A DNA stretch of 9,750 nucleotides from JAUYQR01 sp031415015 (GTDB lineage: Bacteria > Pseudomonadota > Alphaproteobacteria > Rhodobacterales > Rhodobacteraceae), in NCBI GenBank assembly GCA_031415015.1, contig JANOQT010000142.1, forward strand, positions 1 to 9,750, in the 5' to 3' direction. Of the stretch, positions 1-6,621 are shown in pieces. Position 1 is the stretch's first letter. Every line of letters starts with the position of its first letter. Under the pieces are notes generated by a model. The model searched no databases and had not been told where the DNA came from. It saw nothing but the letters and a program-made list of their open reading frames with translations. Both the position numbers and the translations under genes were made by a program.

Positions 1-7
1 CGATGGT

Positions 8-19
8 GGTGAAAAACTC
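8..19 (+). repeat. Left terminal inverted repeat of the IS1182-type element
   Basis: GGTGAAAAACTC here is the exact reverse complement of 2912-2923. It lies 62 bp before the transposase start, as expected for an IS end. Confidence 0.8.
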
Positions 20-81
20 TTCGCTTGATCTGGGCCTAACCGACTGATTCAATTGGTTCAGGCGGGTTGGAGGATCAGGCG

Positions 82-160
82 ATGATGGGTCGGCAAGAGG
101 TTCAGGAAGCGCTGTTTTACCGCTTCCGCATCGAGGATCACGTCCCCACTGAACATCTTT
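82..160 (+). pseudogene. 5' fragment of the interrupted IS1182-family transposase gene
   Basis: This is the first 26 codons plus one base of the transposase, starting at tandem ATG codons (82 and 85) behind GGAGG at 69-73. It encodes MMGRQEVQEALFYRFRIEDH and then VPTEHL, the N-terminal style of IS1182/IS5-superfamily transposases of about 450 residues. The reading is broken after 160 by the IS256-family element. Joined to 1546 onward it stays in frame and gives a 446-residue protein with no stops, so the interruption is the only visible lesion. By itself the fragment cannot encode a functional protein. Confidence 0.8.
152..160. repeat. 9-bp target-site duplication, left copy
   Basis: AACATCTTT at 152-160 is repeated exactly at 1537-1545, flanking the IS256-family element. 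A duplication of 8-9 bp is typical of IS256-family insertion. Its perfect identity argues for a fairly recent event with no rearrangement since. Confidence 0.9.
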
Positions 161-186
161 GAGCTATGCCCGAAAGTTGGTGACGG
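161..186 (+). repeat. Terminal inverted repeat of the IS256-family element (transposase 3' side)
   Basis: It starts GAGC and matches the reverse complement of 1511-1536 at 22 of 26 positions. The core at 172-186 is identical to that of the other end. Confidence 0.88.
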
Positions 187-191
187 TGTGA

Positions 192-1442
192 TCAGGCGGC
201 TTTGATTTCGTGCTTGATGCCGTCGCGGAATTCAACCCCTTGGATGATCTCGGGGAGGCGGTTTTGGCCGTCGAGTTTGCGCCATTTCTTCTTGGCTGAC
301 AGCATCAGCTGGTGGGTCATCGCCAGTGCCGACTGGCGGCTGAGGCAGCCTTTGGTCTTGGTGGTTCGATGCCGGACGGTGGCGAAGGTGCTCTCGATCG
401 GGTTTGTCGTCCTGATGTGCTTCCAGTGTTTGGCCGGGAAGTCGTGGAACGCCAACAGGTCATCGCGGTCTTTGGTCAGGCATTTTACCGCGCGGTCGTA
501 TTTCACGCCGTAAGCCTCAACGGAGAAATCGAAAGCGGCATCGGCATCGGCCTTCGTCTCGGCCATCCAGATATCTTTCAGATGCGCCTTGGCCTTGGGC
601 TGGACCGACTTGGGCATGGCGTTCAGGACATTGGCGGTCTTGTGAACCCAGCAACGCTGAACGCAGGTCTTGCCGTAAACCTCATGCAACGCGGCCCAGA
701 AACCCATGGCGCCGTCAACCACGGCCAGCTTGGGTGCGGCCTCCAGACCCCGGCGTTTCAGGTCCAGGAGCAGCTCGCGCCAGCTCTGAGTGCTTTCGCG
801 AAAGCCGTCGATCAGGCCCAGAACATCCTTGTTGCCCCACCCATCCGCCCCGATAATCACCAGCATACATTGACGATCCTCGTCCATTCGGGGCGTGAAG
901 CAGACGCCGTCCGCCCAGAAATACACATAGCGCAGCGTCGAGAGGTCGCGCTTGGACCAGCGTTCATAATCCTCCCACCAATCCGCCTTCAGCCGGGTGA
1001 TGGTGCTGGCCGACAGGCCCGGCGCGTCCGGCCCCAGCAGCGCCGCCAGCGCATCGGAGAAATCGCCGGTCGATATGCCGTTGAGATAGAGCCAGGGCAG
1101 CAACTCCTCGACCGACTTGGCCCGCCGCAGATAGGGCGGCAGGATGGTCGAGGTGAACCGCAGCGGTGCGCCCTCCGGGGCCCGGTCCCGGACCCGGGGC
1201 ACCTTCACCGGCACCGCGCCGATCCCGGTCTGAACCTCGCGTTCGGGCAGATGACCGTGACGCACCAGACGCCTGCGTCCCGCAGCATCCGTCTGGTCGG
1301 CATGAGCGGCGAGAAACGCATTCAACTCGGCCTCGACCGCCTGCGCGATCAGTTCCCGCGCACCTTGGCGCAGCAAGTCTGTGAGCGGGTCGGGTGAAAA
1401 TCCCTCTGGCGCGCGAAACGCGACAACCGTATCCTTCGTCAT
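192..1442 (-). CDS. IS256-family (Mutator-type) transposase
   Basis: This DDE transposase catalyses movement of the surrounding element. I start it at the ATG at 1442 (MTKDTVVAFRAPEGF), giving 416 residues, rather than further upstream at 1520. An AAAAGGA stretch lies just 5' of that ATG, the longer start would run into the terminal inverted repeat, and about 400 residues is the usual family length. Likely catalytic residues are D178 (WADGV), D243 (VVDGAMGFW) and E350 in the hallmark TTNPIESTFATVRHRT. The conserved CWVHKTANVLNAMPKS segment lies between D243 and E350. No stop or frameshift is seen, so the protein appears intact. It ends 31 bp inside the left end of the element. The plus-strand open frame opposite it (312-1397) is a shadow. 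Confidence 0.95.
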   Translation of the reverse strand: MTKDTVVAFRAPEGFSPDPLTDLLRQGARELIAQAVEAELNAFLAAHADQTDAAGRRRLVRHGHLPEREVQTGIGAVPVKVPRVRDRAPEGAPLRFTSTILPPYLRRAKSVEELLPWLYLNGISTGDFSDALAALLGPDAPGLSASTITRLKADWWEDYERWSKRDLSTLRYVYFWADGVCFTPRMDEDRQCMLVIIGADGWGNKDVLGLIDGFRESTQSWRELLLDLKRRGLEAAPKLAVVDGAMGFWAALHEVYGKTCVQRCWVHKTANVLNAMPKSVQPKAKAHLKDIWMAETKADADAAFDFSVEAYGVKYDRAVKCLTKDRDDLLAFHDFPAKHWKHIRTTNPIESTFATVRHRTTKTKGCLSRQSALAMTHQLMLSAKKKWRKLDGQNRLPEIIQGVEFRDGIKHEIKAA

Positions 1443-1510
1443 GTGGCATATCCTTTTCTCTGCGAGAACGGCGGCGCGTGAACAACGCCTTGATATGCCA
1501 CCCAATCCCC

Positions 1511-1536
1511 CCGTCACCAACTTTCAGCTATTGCTC
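1511..1536 (-). repeat. Terminal inverted repeat of the IS256-family element (transposase 5' side)
   Basis: This is the partner of 161-186, and the perfect core is at 1511-1525. The end lies about 70 bp upstream of the transposase start. Confidence 0.88.
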
Positions 1537-1545
1537 AACATCTTT
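1537..1545. repeat. 9-bp target-site duplication, right copy
   Basis: AACATCTTT is identical to 152-160. Joining the sequence after 1545 to the left copy recreates the IS1182 transposase reading frame exactly (…E-H-L-L-R-R-I-D…). Confidence 0.9.
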
Positions 1546-2807
1546 TGCGTCGGATTGATTGGTTGTTGGACTTTGGCGCGATCCGCCATGAGCTGGAAGT
1601 GCTTTACAGCCATACTGGCCGCCCGTCGGTCGATCCTGAGCTGATGATCCGCATGTTGCTGATCGGCTATCTGTATGGCATCCGGTCAGAACGGCGGCTG
1701 GTTGACGAGGTTCACCTCAATCTCGCCTATCGTTGGTTTTGCCGGCTGGGGCTCGAAGGCCGCGTGCCTGATCGGTCGACGTTTTCCAAAAACCGCCATG
1801 GCCGCTTCGCGGACGGCGATATTCTGCGCCGCGTCTTCGAGATGGTTGTCGATCGTTGTGCGGCCTTTGGTTTGATTGGTGGGCAAGCGGCAGCAGTTGA
1901 TGGCAGCACAATCGCCGCAGACGCCAGCCGGGAACGCAAGGATCAGCCTGAGGCGATGCAAAAGACCTGGACCGCAGAGGAAGACATCGCGCGCCCGGTC
2001 CGCGATTGCCTCGATCAGCTGGCAGCGGATTCGGCAGAGGTTCACGAGGGGCCACAGCATAAAGCCCCGAAATACCTGTCAGAAACTGACCCGCAGGCGG
2101 CATGGTCCATCAAGGATGGACCTGGACGGTTCAGCGATGAGACCAACTATCTGATCGACACTGATCACGGCATCATCATGGACGTCGAGGCGACCCCGGC
2201 CCGGTTGAGCCAGGAGATCGTCGCCGCCAAGAAGATGTTGGCGCGCACTGCCGACCGGCATGCGTTCCGCCCTGATGCATTGGCCGCAGACAAATCCTAC
2301 GGCACCGGCCCTTTCCTGGCTTGGCTGCTCACCCGCAATATCGCACCCCATGTCCCAGTGCTTGACCGCCAGCATCAGACGGGCGGCAAGTATGATCTGA
2401 GCCATTTCAGCTATGATGCCGACCGCGACAGCTTCACCTGTCTCGAAGGGCACGAAATGACGCTTCGCACGGCTGACCATGTGAGAAGGATCAAGCATTA
2501 CAGTGCAGACACGGCACACTGCAAAACCTGCCCGATCCGCAAGGCCTGCACCACTGCGCCCGCCCGAACGGTCATGCGGCACATGGACGAAGATGCCCGG
2601 CAGATCGCCCGCAACCTGTCCTACACCGAAAAGTTTGCCGTTAGCCGCCGCAAGCGCAAGAAGGTCGAGATGCTGTTCGCCCATCTGAAGCGCAATCTCG
2701 GCTTCACGCGCCTTCGGCTCAGAGGGCGGCGCGGTGCCAGTGACGAATGTATCCTCGCTGCCACCGCGCAGAACCCAAAACGTCTGGCGAAACTGGTCCC
2801 AGCGTAA
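1545..2807 (+). pseudogene. 3' fragment of the interrupted IS1182-family transposase gene (DDE domain)
   Basis: This fragment holds residues 27-446 of the transposase, uninterrupted to the TAA at 2805-2807. It could in principle start at the TTG at 1545, but it lacks the first 26 residues and its own ribosome binding site, so I treat it as disrupted. Fragment residues about 24-90 (GRPSVDPELMIRMLLIGYLY onward) form the DUF772-like N-terminal region. The DDE catalytic residues are probably D119 (AVDGSTIAADAS), D249 (LAADKSYGTG) and E375 (KKVEMLFAHLKRNLGF), or 145, 275 and 401 in the restored protein. Cysteines at 299, 326, 329 and 335 (CKTCPIRKAC) form the possible metal-binding segment seen in this family. 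The antisense frame at 2079-2825 is a shadow. Confidence 0.9.
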
Positions 2808-2911
2808 GGCCGAAAGAGCCATCACAGGCCGGACGTCAAATCAACTGAAAAATATTCAAATTCAGTCTGTTAAATCGGCCTGAAAACGCCGGGCACAATA
2901 TGTAGTAGGTC

Positions 2912-2923
2912 GAGTTTTTCACC
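2912..2923 (-). repeat. Right terminal inverted repeat of the IS1182-type element
   Basis: GAGTTTTTCACC is the exact reverse complement of 8-19. It lies 105 bp after the transposase stop and marks the right end of the element. The sequence 2808-2911 is the untranslated right end of the element, and I see no gene in it. Confidence 0.8.
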
Positions 2924-3072
2924 TATATCGACCGTAATTTGCAACGGGTCATCTGTCGCGGGCGGCTGGCGCTGCGAACCTGTCCGGCCTGACCGCGCTG
3001 CCGAGGACGGTGGGTGGAGGATAGTGTGCACTACGGGATGATGGACACGGTCGGGGGACTTGGGGGTGGCTT

Positions 3073-3413
3073 GTGACGACGCGGCGGAAGCGGCAGGTTT
3101 GGACTGACGACGAGAAGCGGATGATCTGCGGTCAGACGCGTGTGGGCGGTGTGGGTGAGCCAGAGTGCCCGCTGATATGACTTGAAGGCCAGTCTGGTTT
3201 TTGTCTGGCTGCGTGATCCCCGGTTTGCTGATGCCGACGCGGCCGATGTCGTGCGTTTTTTGTCGGTGGGGATCGTCGCGCAGGCGAAGGTGCCGTTGGC
3301 GGTGACTGCCGCAGACAGCCATATAAAAAATCGAATTGGTCGGCGAACACCGGATACGGATCGTCGCCAGCCATGACCCCGGGCCTTGGCCCGGCTGATC
3401 CGGGACTGTCGGT
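3073..3413 (+). pseudogene. IS66-family tnpA (orfA) remnant, multiply frameshifted
   Basis: The first frame starts at GTG 3073 and reads VTTRRKRQVWTDDEKRMICG, a classic IS66 TnpA start with its helix-turn-helix region, before a stop at 3178-3180. The gene continues in a second frame from 3182 (LVFVWLRDPRFADAD), a third from 3330 (IELVGEHRIRIVASHDPG), and returns to the second at 3383 (ALARLIRD). These pieces follow the usual order of TnpA, a small accessory protein needed for IS66 transposition. At least three frameshifts make it nonfunctional. It is followed directly by a tnpB remnant, as in intact IS66 elements. I recognise no IS66 terminal repeat, and 2924-3072 to the left contains nothing I can name. 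Confidence 0.8.
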
Positions 3414-3542
3414 GTGATCACAGGTCTGGCCAACATGCAGGTCTGGCTGGCGGCGGGCGTCGCTGACATGTAAAATGGATTTTCGGCACTGGCCACGCAG
3501 GCCGAAGCGGTGCTAATGAAGGGTCCGTTTGCTGGGCATCTG
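3414..3542 (+). pseudogene. IS66-family tnpB (orfB) 5' remnant
   Basis: Reading from GTG 3414 gives VITGLANMQVWLAAGVADM, then a TAA stop, then NGFSALATQAEAVLMKGPFAGHL. This parallels the conserved start of IS66 TnpB, in which a VWLATGxTDMRxGF motif is followed by a QxxVL…DPxxGHLFVF segment. The stop replaces the expected Arg or Lys after DM. Similarity disappears after about 3542, so most of TnpB and all of TnpC are missing. The gene order after the tnpA remnant supports a single degraded IS66 element. The next recognisable sequence is on the opposite strand, so a deletion or later insertion has removed the rest. Confidence 0.72.
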
Positions 3543-3639
3543 GGCCGGGATCATAGCCTGGGATGTCAAGTTGGTCGCGGAGTTGTCGGACGCGAACTGT
3601 CGTCCAGGTTTCGCCGTCCGGTGGCCGTGCGATTGGTCA
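3543..3639. other. Unassigned junction between IS66 and recombinase remnants
   Basis: IS66 similarity ends near 3542 and serine recombinase similarity begins near 3640. Short open frames cross the stretch on both strands, but none resembles a family I know. I see no inverted repeat or target duplication that would define a clean element end. Confidence 0.4.
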
Positions 3640-4395
3640 AAGTGCGTCTTGTAGAAGACCCGCATCAGGCGGCCACAACGCGCCATGCCTGTCAGCCCCG
3701 CACGCCCACCACGCCCGGATTTGCGCGCCGCGCGCCGCTGCATATGGGCATTCTCGCCCAGCATGCGGTGATCTCTTCGTAAGCTGCCCAGTCGGCGTAT
3801 CCGTCGTGATTGTCTTTGATCAGGACATTCCGGTCCGCCATGGCCTTGTGGTGGCCGCTCGTCTTGAGAGCGTGACCCTCGACCACGCGGGTGCACGCCG
3901 AAGTTCGGCCGAAAGCGTAGGCCCCCGCGTAGGTCGGGCTGTGCAGCACCTGCATGGCAGAGTGATAGGCGGGCATGCACCATTCAATCTTTCGAAGGGC
4001 GCCGGTCCGCCGCACATCTGCAAGCTGGATATCGGTGGCACGCAGCCACAGGAAGATCTGGCGCCCGCTGCCGAAATCGCGGAACTTTTCGAAGATCAAC
4101 CGGATTGCCTGCTGAACCCGCTCATCCGGATCCATCTCGATCCTGTCGGATTCGTTCCAGCAGAATTCGGGTCGCAAGGCTAACCGCAAAGCACCGCGAC
4201 CTGCCTTCGTATCACGGGCTGCGATCCCGTGTTGCCGAAGCAGGCTAAGTTCATATTCCGACCGTGTTTCCTTCAACCCAAGCAAAAACCGATCATTCAT
4301 CAGGCGTGGATCGTAGACCCTATCCGGATCAACCACCAAAGCGACCGTCGCGGCGCAAAGATCAATGAGACAGTGGCCAATTCTTCCAACGGGTC
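3640..4395 (-). pseudogene. Large serine recombinase remnant (C-terminal recombinase domain, frameshifted)
   Basis: The 4339-3692 frame reads LVVDPDRVYDPRLMNDRFL, then GLKETRSEYELSLLRQ, DPDERVQQAIRLIFEKFR and SPTYAGAYAFGR. This is the end of a resolvase catalytic domain followed by the DNA-binding recombinase domain of large serine recombinases. Another frame upstream (to about 4395) adds HCLIDLCA, which also fits the family. Near 3770 the frame shifts by one base: YEEI continues as MLGENAHMQRRAARKSGRGG and ends around CGRLMRVFY. Only one Cys of the usual zinc-ribbon CxxC survives there. The catalytic N-terminus with its Ser is missing, so the gene is dead. Such enzymes normally act in integration or excision of mobile DNA. 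Confidence 0.78.
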
Positions 4396-4736
4396 AAGAA
4401 AGTCGAGTTGGAATTTGCTGACGATCGAAGGGGCTTTTGAAAATTGTTTTCCGACCTGTCTCAGGTCGGAAAAGAGCGCGCAAATACCGATGTCATCAAT
4501 GGAAAACCAGCCCAATCCAGCCGGCATTCTGACACTGGCGGGGTCTGCGCCGTCCACGCCAGCGGGCGTCGGTTCTGCTGCCCGAGCAAGGACATCGCTG
4601 AAAAGCGCTACCAACCAGTCCATAAAGACCAGAAGAAAGCCGAAGACGTCGTTGTTCCGGCGGTACTCTTGTTCGGTGTCCTTCATCCTCACATGCAAAA
4701 CCACGGTATGGGCCCTATGGTCCGGACTGATAACCC
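4396..4736. other. Unassigned stretch within the remnant region
   Basis: Open frames run through on both strands (plus strand 4444-4740, 98 residues; minus strand as part of a longer chimeric frame). I recognise neither product and see no good ribosome binding site for either. The plus-strand product ends in a hydrophobic then His/Met-rich tail (VVVPAVLLFGVLHPHMQNHG). The stretch sits exactly between a serine recombinase remnant and an IS5 remnant, so it may be debris of a fourth element or a piece of interrupted host gene. Its one clear structure is the hairpin at 4447-4473. Confidence 0.45.
4447..4473. repeat. Perfect 12-bp inverted repeat with 3-nt loop
   Basis: TTTTCCGACCTG (4447-4458), loop TCT, CAGGTCGGAAAA (4462-4473). 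It reads T-run, stem, A-run on both strands, which is the reverse of an intrinsic terminator, so termination is unlikely. It could be a mobile-element end, a recombinase or insertion target, or a protein-binding palindrome. Nothing nearby decides which. Confidence 0.75.
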
Positions 4737-5290
4737 TTAGATGACGATGGCCGTGAGAGCGCATGCCGAAAGAAACCGGATCGGGCACCAGTGACACCCG
4801 GTCGCGACCCTGCGCCGGTCCTTGCGCCCGTCCTTGCGCGGCGAACATGGTCTCGGTCTGGTGACGCTGGCGACAGAGCGCGGCATCGTGTGGAAATTGG
4901 ACCCTGCGGCCCAGCCTCGACGGGATGCAAGAAGAAATCGCCAGTTCAATCAGTGCGTTGCGGAACCAATCCGCATCATAACCCGGGCCTGCCAGCAGAG
5001 CCCCCGCCTGAGGGGCCTGCGACACCAACGCCCGCACGCGGAGGTCTGGCCTGCCGACAGGAACCTCCGGATCGGCCGGCCCTTTGCGTCGGCCAGGGCA
5101 TGCCGCTTTGGGTCCAGACCGCCTTTCGACAGGCCTTTCGTCCGCCCCCGTTTGTATTGGCCCCCCTCATTTAACCCCAGGCCTGATGCCGTGCGGTGCG
5201 CCTTCGGATGGGTCGCCACGATCATCACCCTTTCGGTGTCCTGCGCCGGTGCCGCCAGTTCGGTCATGATTGTGGCGAACATACCCATGC
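4737..5290 (-). pseudogene. IS5-family transposase remnant (DDE), multiply frameshifted
   Basis: Three consecutive minus-strand frames make up one transposase. From 5288: FATIMTELAAPAQDTERVM, then HPKAHRTASGL and DAKGRPIRRFLSAGQ. From about 5020: GPGYDADWFRNALIE, then CIPSRLGRRVQ and ALCRQRHQTETMF. From about 4850: DRRRVATGCHWCPIRFLSA. This is the usual order of an IS5-family (IS427-like) transposase, with GYDADWFR holding the second catalytic Asp and RHQTETMF the final Glu. The first catalytic Asp, expected in an MIDATH motif, is Val here (MIVATH). With at least two frameshifts, that residue loss and a missing N-terminus, it is inactive. The 3' end lies near 4737; the 5' end is lost around 5290. 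Confidence 0.82.
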
Positions 5291-5534
5291 GGAAAGTCTC
5301 TTGTCTGGAGGCAATGTCGATATTTCCGGTAAGATCACCACGTGGTCAATTTTCTGCCATTTGGCACTAGCGGCTGTCCGCATATCTGCTCTAGCAGACC
5401 AAGACGAGGCTGATGCTTAGATCGGCAATTGCGGATACGTATTAGGGCACAGATCGACAGCCCCGAAAATGCTGACAGAGCCAAAGCCATCCCGGACTGG
5501 CAGCGTTTGGAGGGCCGGATCAGGGCTGCGCTCT
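5291..5534. other. Intergenic stretch between the IS5 remnant and the hemolysin III-type gene
   Basis: I see no gene here. Short open frames exist on both strands but continue as shadows of the IS5 remnant or of the membrane protein gene. This is the boundary between transposon debris and conserved chromosome. No clear IS end, tRNA or terminator hairpin with a T-run is visible. Confidence 0.5.
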
Positions 5535-6191
5535 TTAAGCGGCTGTTTGCACCAGATGCACCAGGACTGCCGCGTAGAAGACCATGCTGGCGGCCAGCAC
5601 AAACACGTGCCAGATCGTGTAGTGAAACGGCAGCCGGTCAAACAGGAAGAAGCCGACGCCGATGGTGTAAAGCGCCCCGCCTGTGACGATCAGCGTGATC
5701 ACCGGCCAGGACAGGGTGCCGAAGAAATCACTGCCGGCAAACAGCCCGGCCCACCCCATGGCCAGCGCAATCCCGACGGCAAGAAGCTTCAGCCGGTCCG
5801 GTGCCATGATCCGCATGCCGGACCCCGCAATGGCCGCGCCCCACAGCCCGGTCAGCAACCAGCCCCCCTGCCCGCCGGACATCAGCATGAAGGGCGTATA
5901 GGTCGCGGCGATCTTGACGAAGATTGCCGTGTGGTCGAGATGGCGGAAAAACGCGCGACGACGCCCCTCGACCGTCATGTTATAAAGTGCGGAACAGACC
6001 AGCATGGCGATCAGCGCCACACCGTAGAGTGTGGTCCCTGCAATCGCCGAAGCATCGCCGCGCAGGACGATGGCCAGCGTGATCAGCACCGGAACAGCCA
6101 TAAGCGCCACCACCACGCCCGAGACATGGACGGCGGCATCACTGAGCCATTCGGCACGAGAGTAACTGAGGCGTTGCGGCAAAAGCATCAT
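5535..6191 (-). CDS. Hemolysin III / PAQR-family membrane protein
   Basis: This 218-residue integral membrane protein belongs to the HlyIII/YqfA branch of the PAQR superfamily, with about seven predicted transmembrane helices; these proteins are usually 200-220 residues long. Visible signatures are E14…SDAAVH22 at the N-terminus, S67-A-L-Y70-N at the end of a helix, H84-L-D-H87-TAIFVKIAATYTPF at 84-101, and FH190xxxWH195 near the C-terminus. The Ser, Asp and His residues of these motifs form the presumed zinc site of the superfamily. The start is at tandem ATG codons (6191 and 6188), with no strong Shine-Dalgarno sequence. Despite the name, true hemolytic function is unproven for most members; a role in membrane lipid homeostasis or hydrolase activity is suggested for relatives. 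It is the first intact non-transposon gene to the right of the IS remnants. The antisense frame at 5469-6197 is a shadow. Confidence 0.93.
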   Translation of the reverse strand: MMLLPQRLSYSRAEWLSDAAVHVSGVVVALMAVPVLITLAIVLRGDASAIAGTTLYGVALIAMLVCSALYNMTVEGRRRAFFRHLDHTAIFVKIAATYTPFMLMSGGQGGWLLTGLWGAAIAGSGMRIMAPDRLKLLAVGIALAMGWAGLFAGSDFFGTLSWPVITLIVTGGALYTIGVGFFLFDRLPFHYTIWHVFVLAASMVFYAAVLVHLVQTAA

Positions 6192-6262
6192 CGGTAAAAC
6201 ATAGCTGATTCGAAGCGCAGCACACAGGGACGTGGCGTCACATCGCGGTGAAGGGATCGGAC

Positions 6263-6281
6263 GATGGGCAAATTGCCCATC
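6263..6281. repeat. 19-bp near-perfect palindrome (REP-like hairpin)
   Basis: GATGGGCAA (6263-6271), one central base, TTGCCCATC (6273-6281). It lies between the DUF1244 gene end and the hemolysin III-type gene start, both on the minus strand. No T-run follows on the minus strand, so it is at best a weak terminator. It resembles the short dispersed GGGCAA/TTGCCC palindromes common between genes of GC-rich proteobacteria, a comparison from memory. Confidence 0.65.
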
Positions 6282-6290
6282 CTACGGGCG

Positions 6291-6324
6291 GATCAGGCCT
6301 TGGTCACGATCAGGCCTTGGTCAC
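6291..6324. repeat. Tandem 17-bp duplication spanning the DUF1244 gene stop codon
   Basis: GATCAGGCCTTGGTCAC occurs twice back to back (6291-6307 and 6308-6324). The right copy encodes, on the minus strand, the last codons and stop of the DUF1244 gene (V-T-K-A-stop). The left copy is a non-coding echo just downstream. It looks like a slippage or short tandem duplication and leaves the protein unchanged. Confidence 0.9.
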
Positions 6325-6621
6325 ATTGTCGCGGAAGGCCACGTCGAAAGCGGCTTTGCCGGCCGCGTCCGCCTCGGTCTGGTGCTGCGCGACCCAATTG
6401 GCATAGGGCATGCCATAGACAGTTTCGCGCGCCTGATCCTTGGTCATTGCAATGCCTTTGGCCTCGGCCGCCTCCTGATACCAGCGGCTCAGGCAGTTGC
6501 GGCAGAAACCGCCCAGGCTCATCAGGTCGATGTTCTGCACCTCCGGGCGCTTTTCCATCAGATGATGGATCAGCGCGCGAAAGGCGGCAGCTTCAAGTTC
6601 GGTCCGGGTTGTGGTGTCCAT
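6310..6621 (-). CDS. DUF1244-family protein
   Basis: This 103-residue soluble protein of unknown function is recognised by the DUF1244 core FRALIHHL…VQNIDLMSLGGFCRNCLSRWY (residues 14-48). The pair C40-x-x-C43 inside GFCRNCL is conserved and could bind a metal or be redox active; no biochemical role is known to me. No signal peptide or membrane segment is seen. Its ATG (6621-6619) follows directly on the TAG of the upstream amidohydrolase gene with no intervening base, so the two are almost certainly co-transcribed and translationally coupled. The reading frame ends inside a tandem 17-bp repeat. The small family is widespread in alpha- and gammaproteobacteria. Confidence 0.9.
   Translation of the reverse strand: MDTTTRTELEAAAFRALIHHLMEKRPEVQNIDLMSLGGFCRNCLSRWYQEAAEAKGIAMTKDQARETVYGMPYANWVAQHQTEADAAGKAAFDVAFRDNVTKA

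Larger units (their letters stand above)
161..1536 (-). mobile_element. Complete IS256-family insertion sequence nested in the IS1182-type element
   Basis: This 1376-bp element has imperfect 26-bp terminal inverted repeats (161-186 and 1511-1536, 22 of 26 matching, with the perfect 15-bp core GAAAGTTGGTGACGG at 172-186). Exact 9-bp direct repeats (152-160, 1537-1545) flank it. It contains a single intact Mutator-type transposase gene on the minus strand. Size, ends, duplication length and transposase all agree with IS256. The full-length frame and clean ends suggest it could still be mobile. It is oriented opposite to the host transposase gene. Confidence 0.93.
8..2923 (+). mobile_element. 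IS1182-type insertion sequence, interrupted by an IS256-family element
   Basis: The element is bounded by perfect 12-bp inverted repeats, GGTGAAAAACTC at 8-19 and GAGTTTTTCACC at 2912-2923. Between them is one transposase gene on the plus strand, preceded by a strong ribosome binding site (GGAGG, 69-73). Without the nested 1376-bp element and one 9-bp target copy, the element would be about 1531 bp, a normal size for the IS1182 family. The outer flanks read CGAT (1-4) and ATCG (2927-2930), a weak inverted symmetry that may belong to the target site. No direct target repeat is obvious, and only seven bases of left flank are in the window. Family assignment rests on the transposase: an N-terminal DUF772-like region, a DDE domain and a Cys-rich segment before the final Glu. 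Confidence 0.85.

Noticed and set aside
312..1397. 361-codon open frame on the plus strand
   Set aside because: It lies wholly antisense to the IS256 transposase, which has clear family motifs; the frame is a by-product of GC-rich codon use.
2079..2825. 248-codon minus-strand open frame
   Set aside because: It is antisense to the IS1182-type transposase DDE domain and resembles no family.
3379..3394. CCGGGCC-TT-GGCCCGG hairpin
   Set aside because: It falls inside the IS66 tnpA remnant, where the bases encode the family's DPGALARL segment, so it is likely a coding by-product.
2870..3496. 208-codon minus-strand open frame
   Set aside because: It overlaps the IS1182 right end and the IS66 remnant, whose plus-strand fragments are recognisable; the minus-strand product is low-complexity and unlike any known protein.
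5469..6197. 242-codon plus-strand open frame
   Set aside because: It is antisense to the hemolysin III-type gene and composed of Gln, His, Asp and Arg repeats typical of shadows of membrane proteins.
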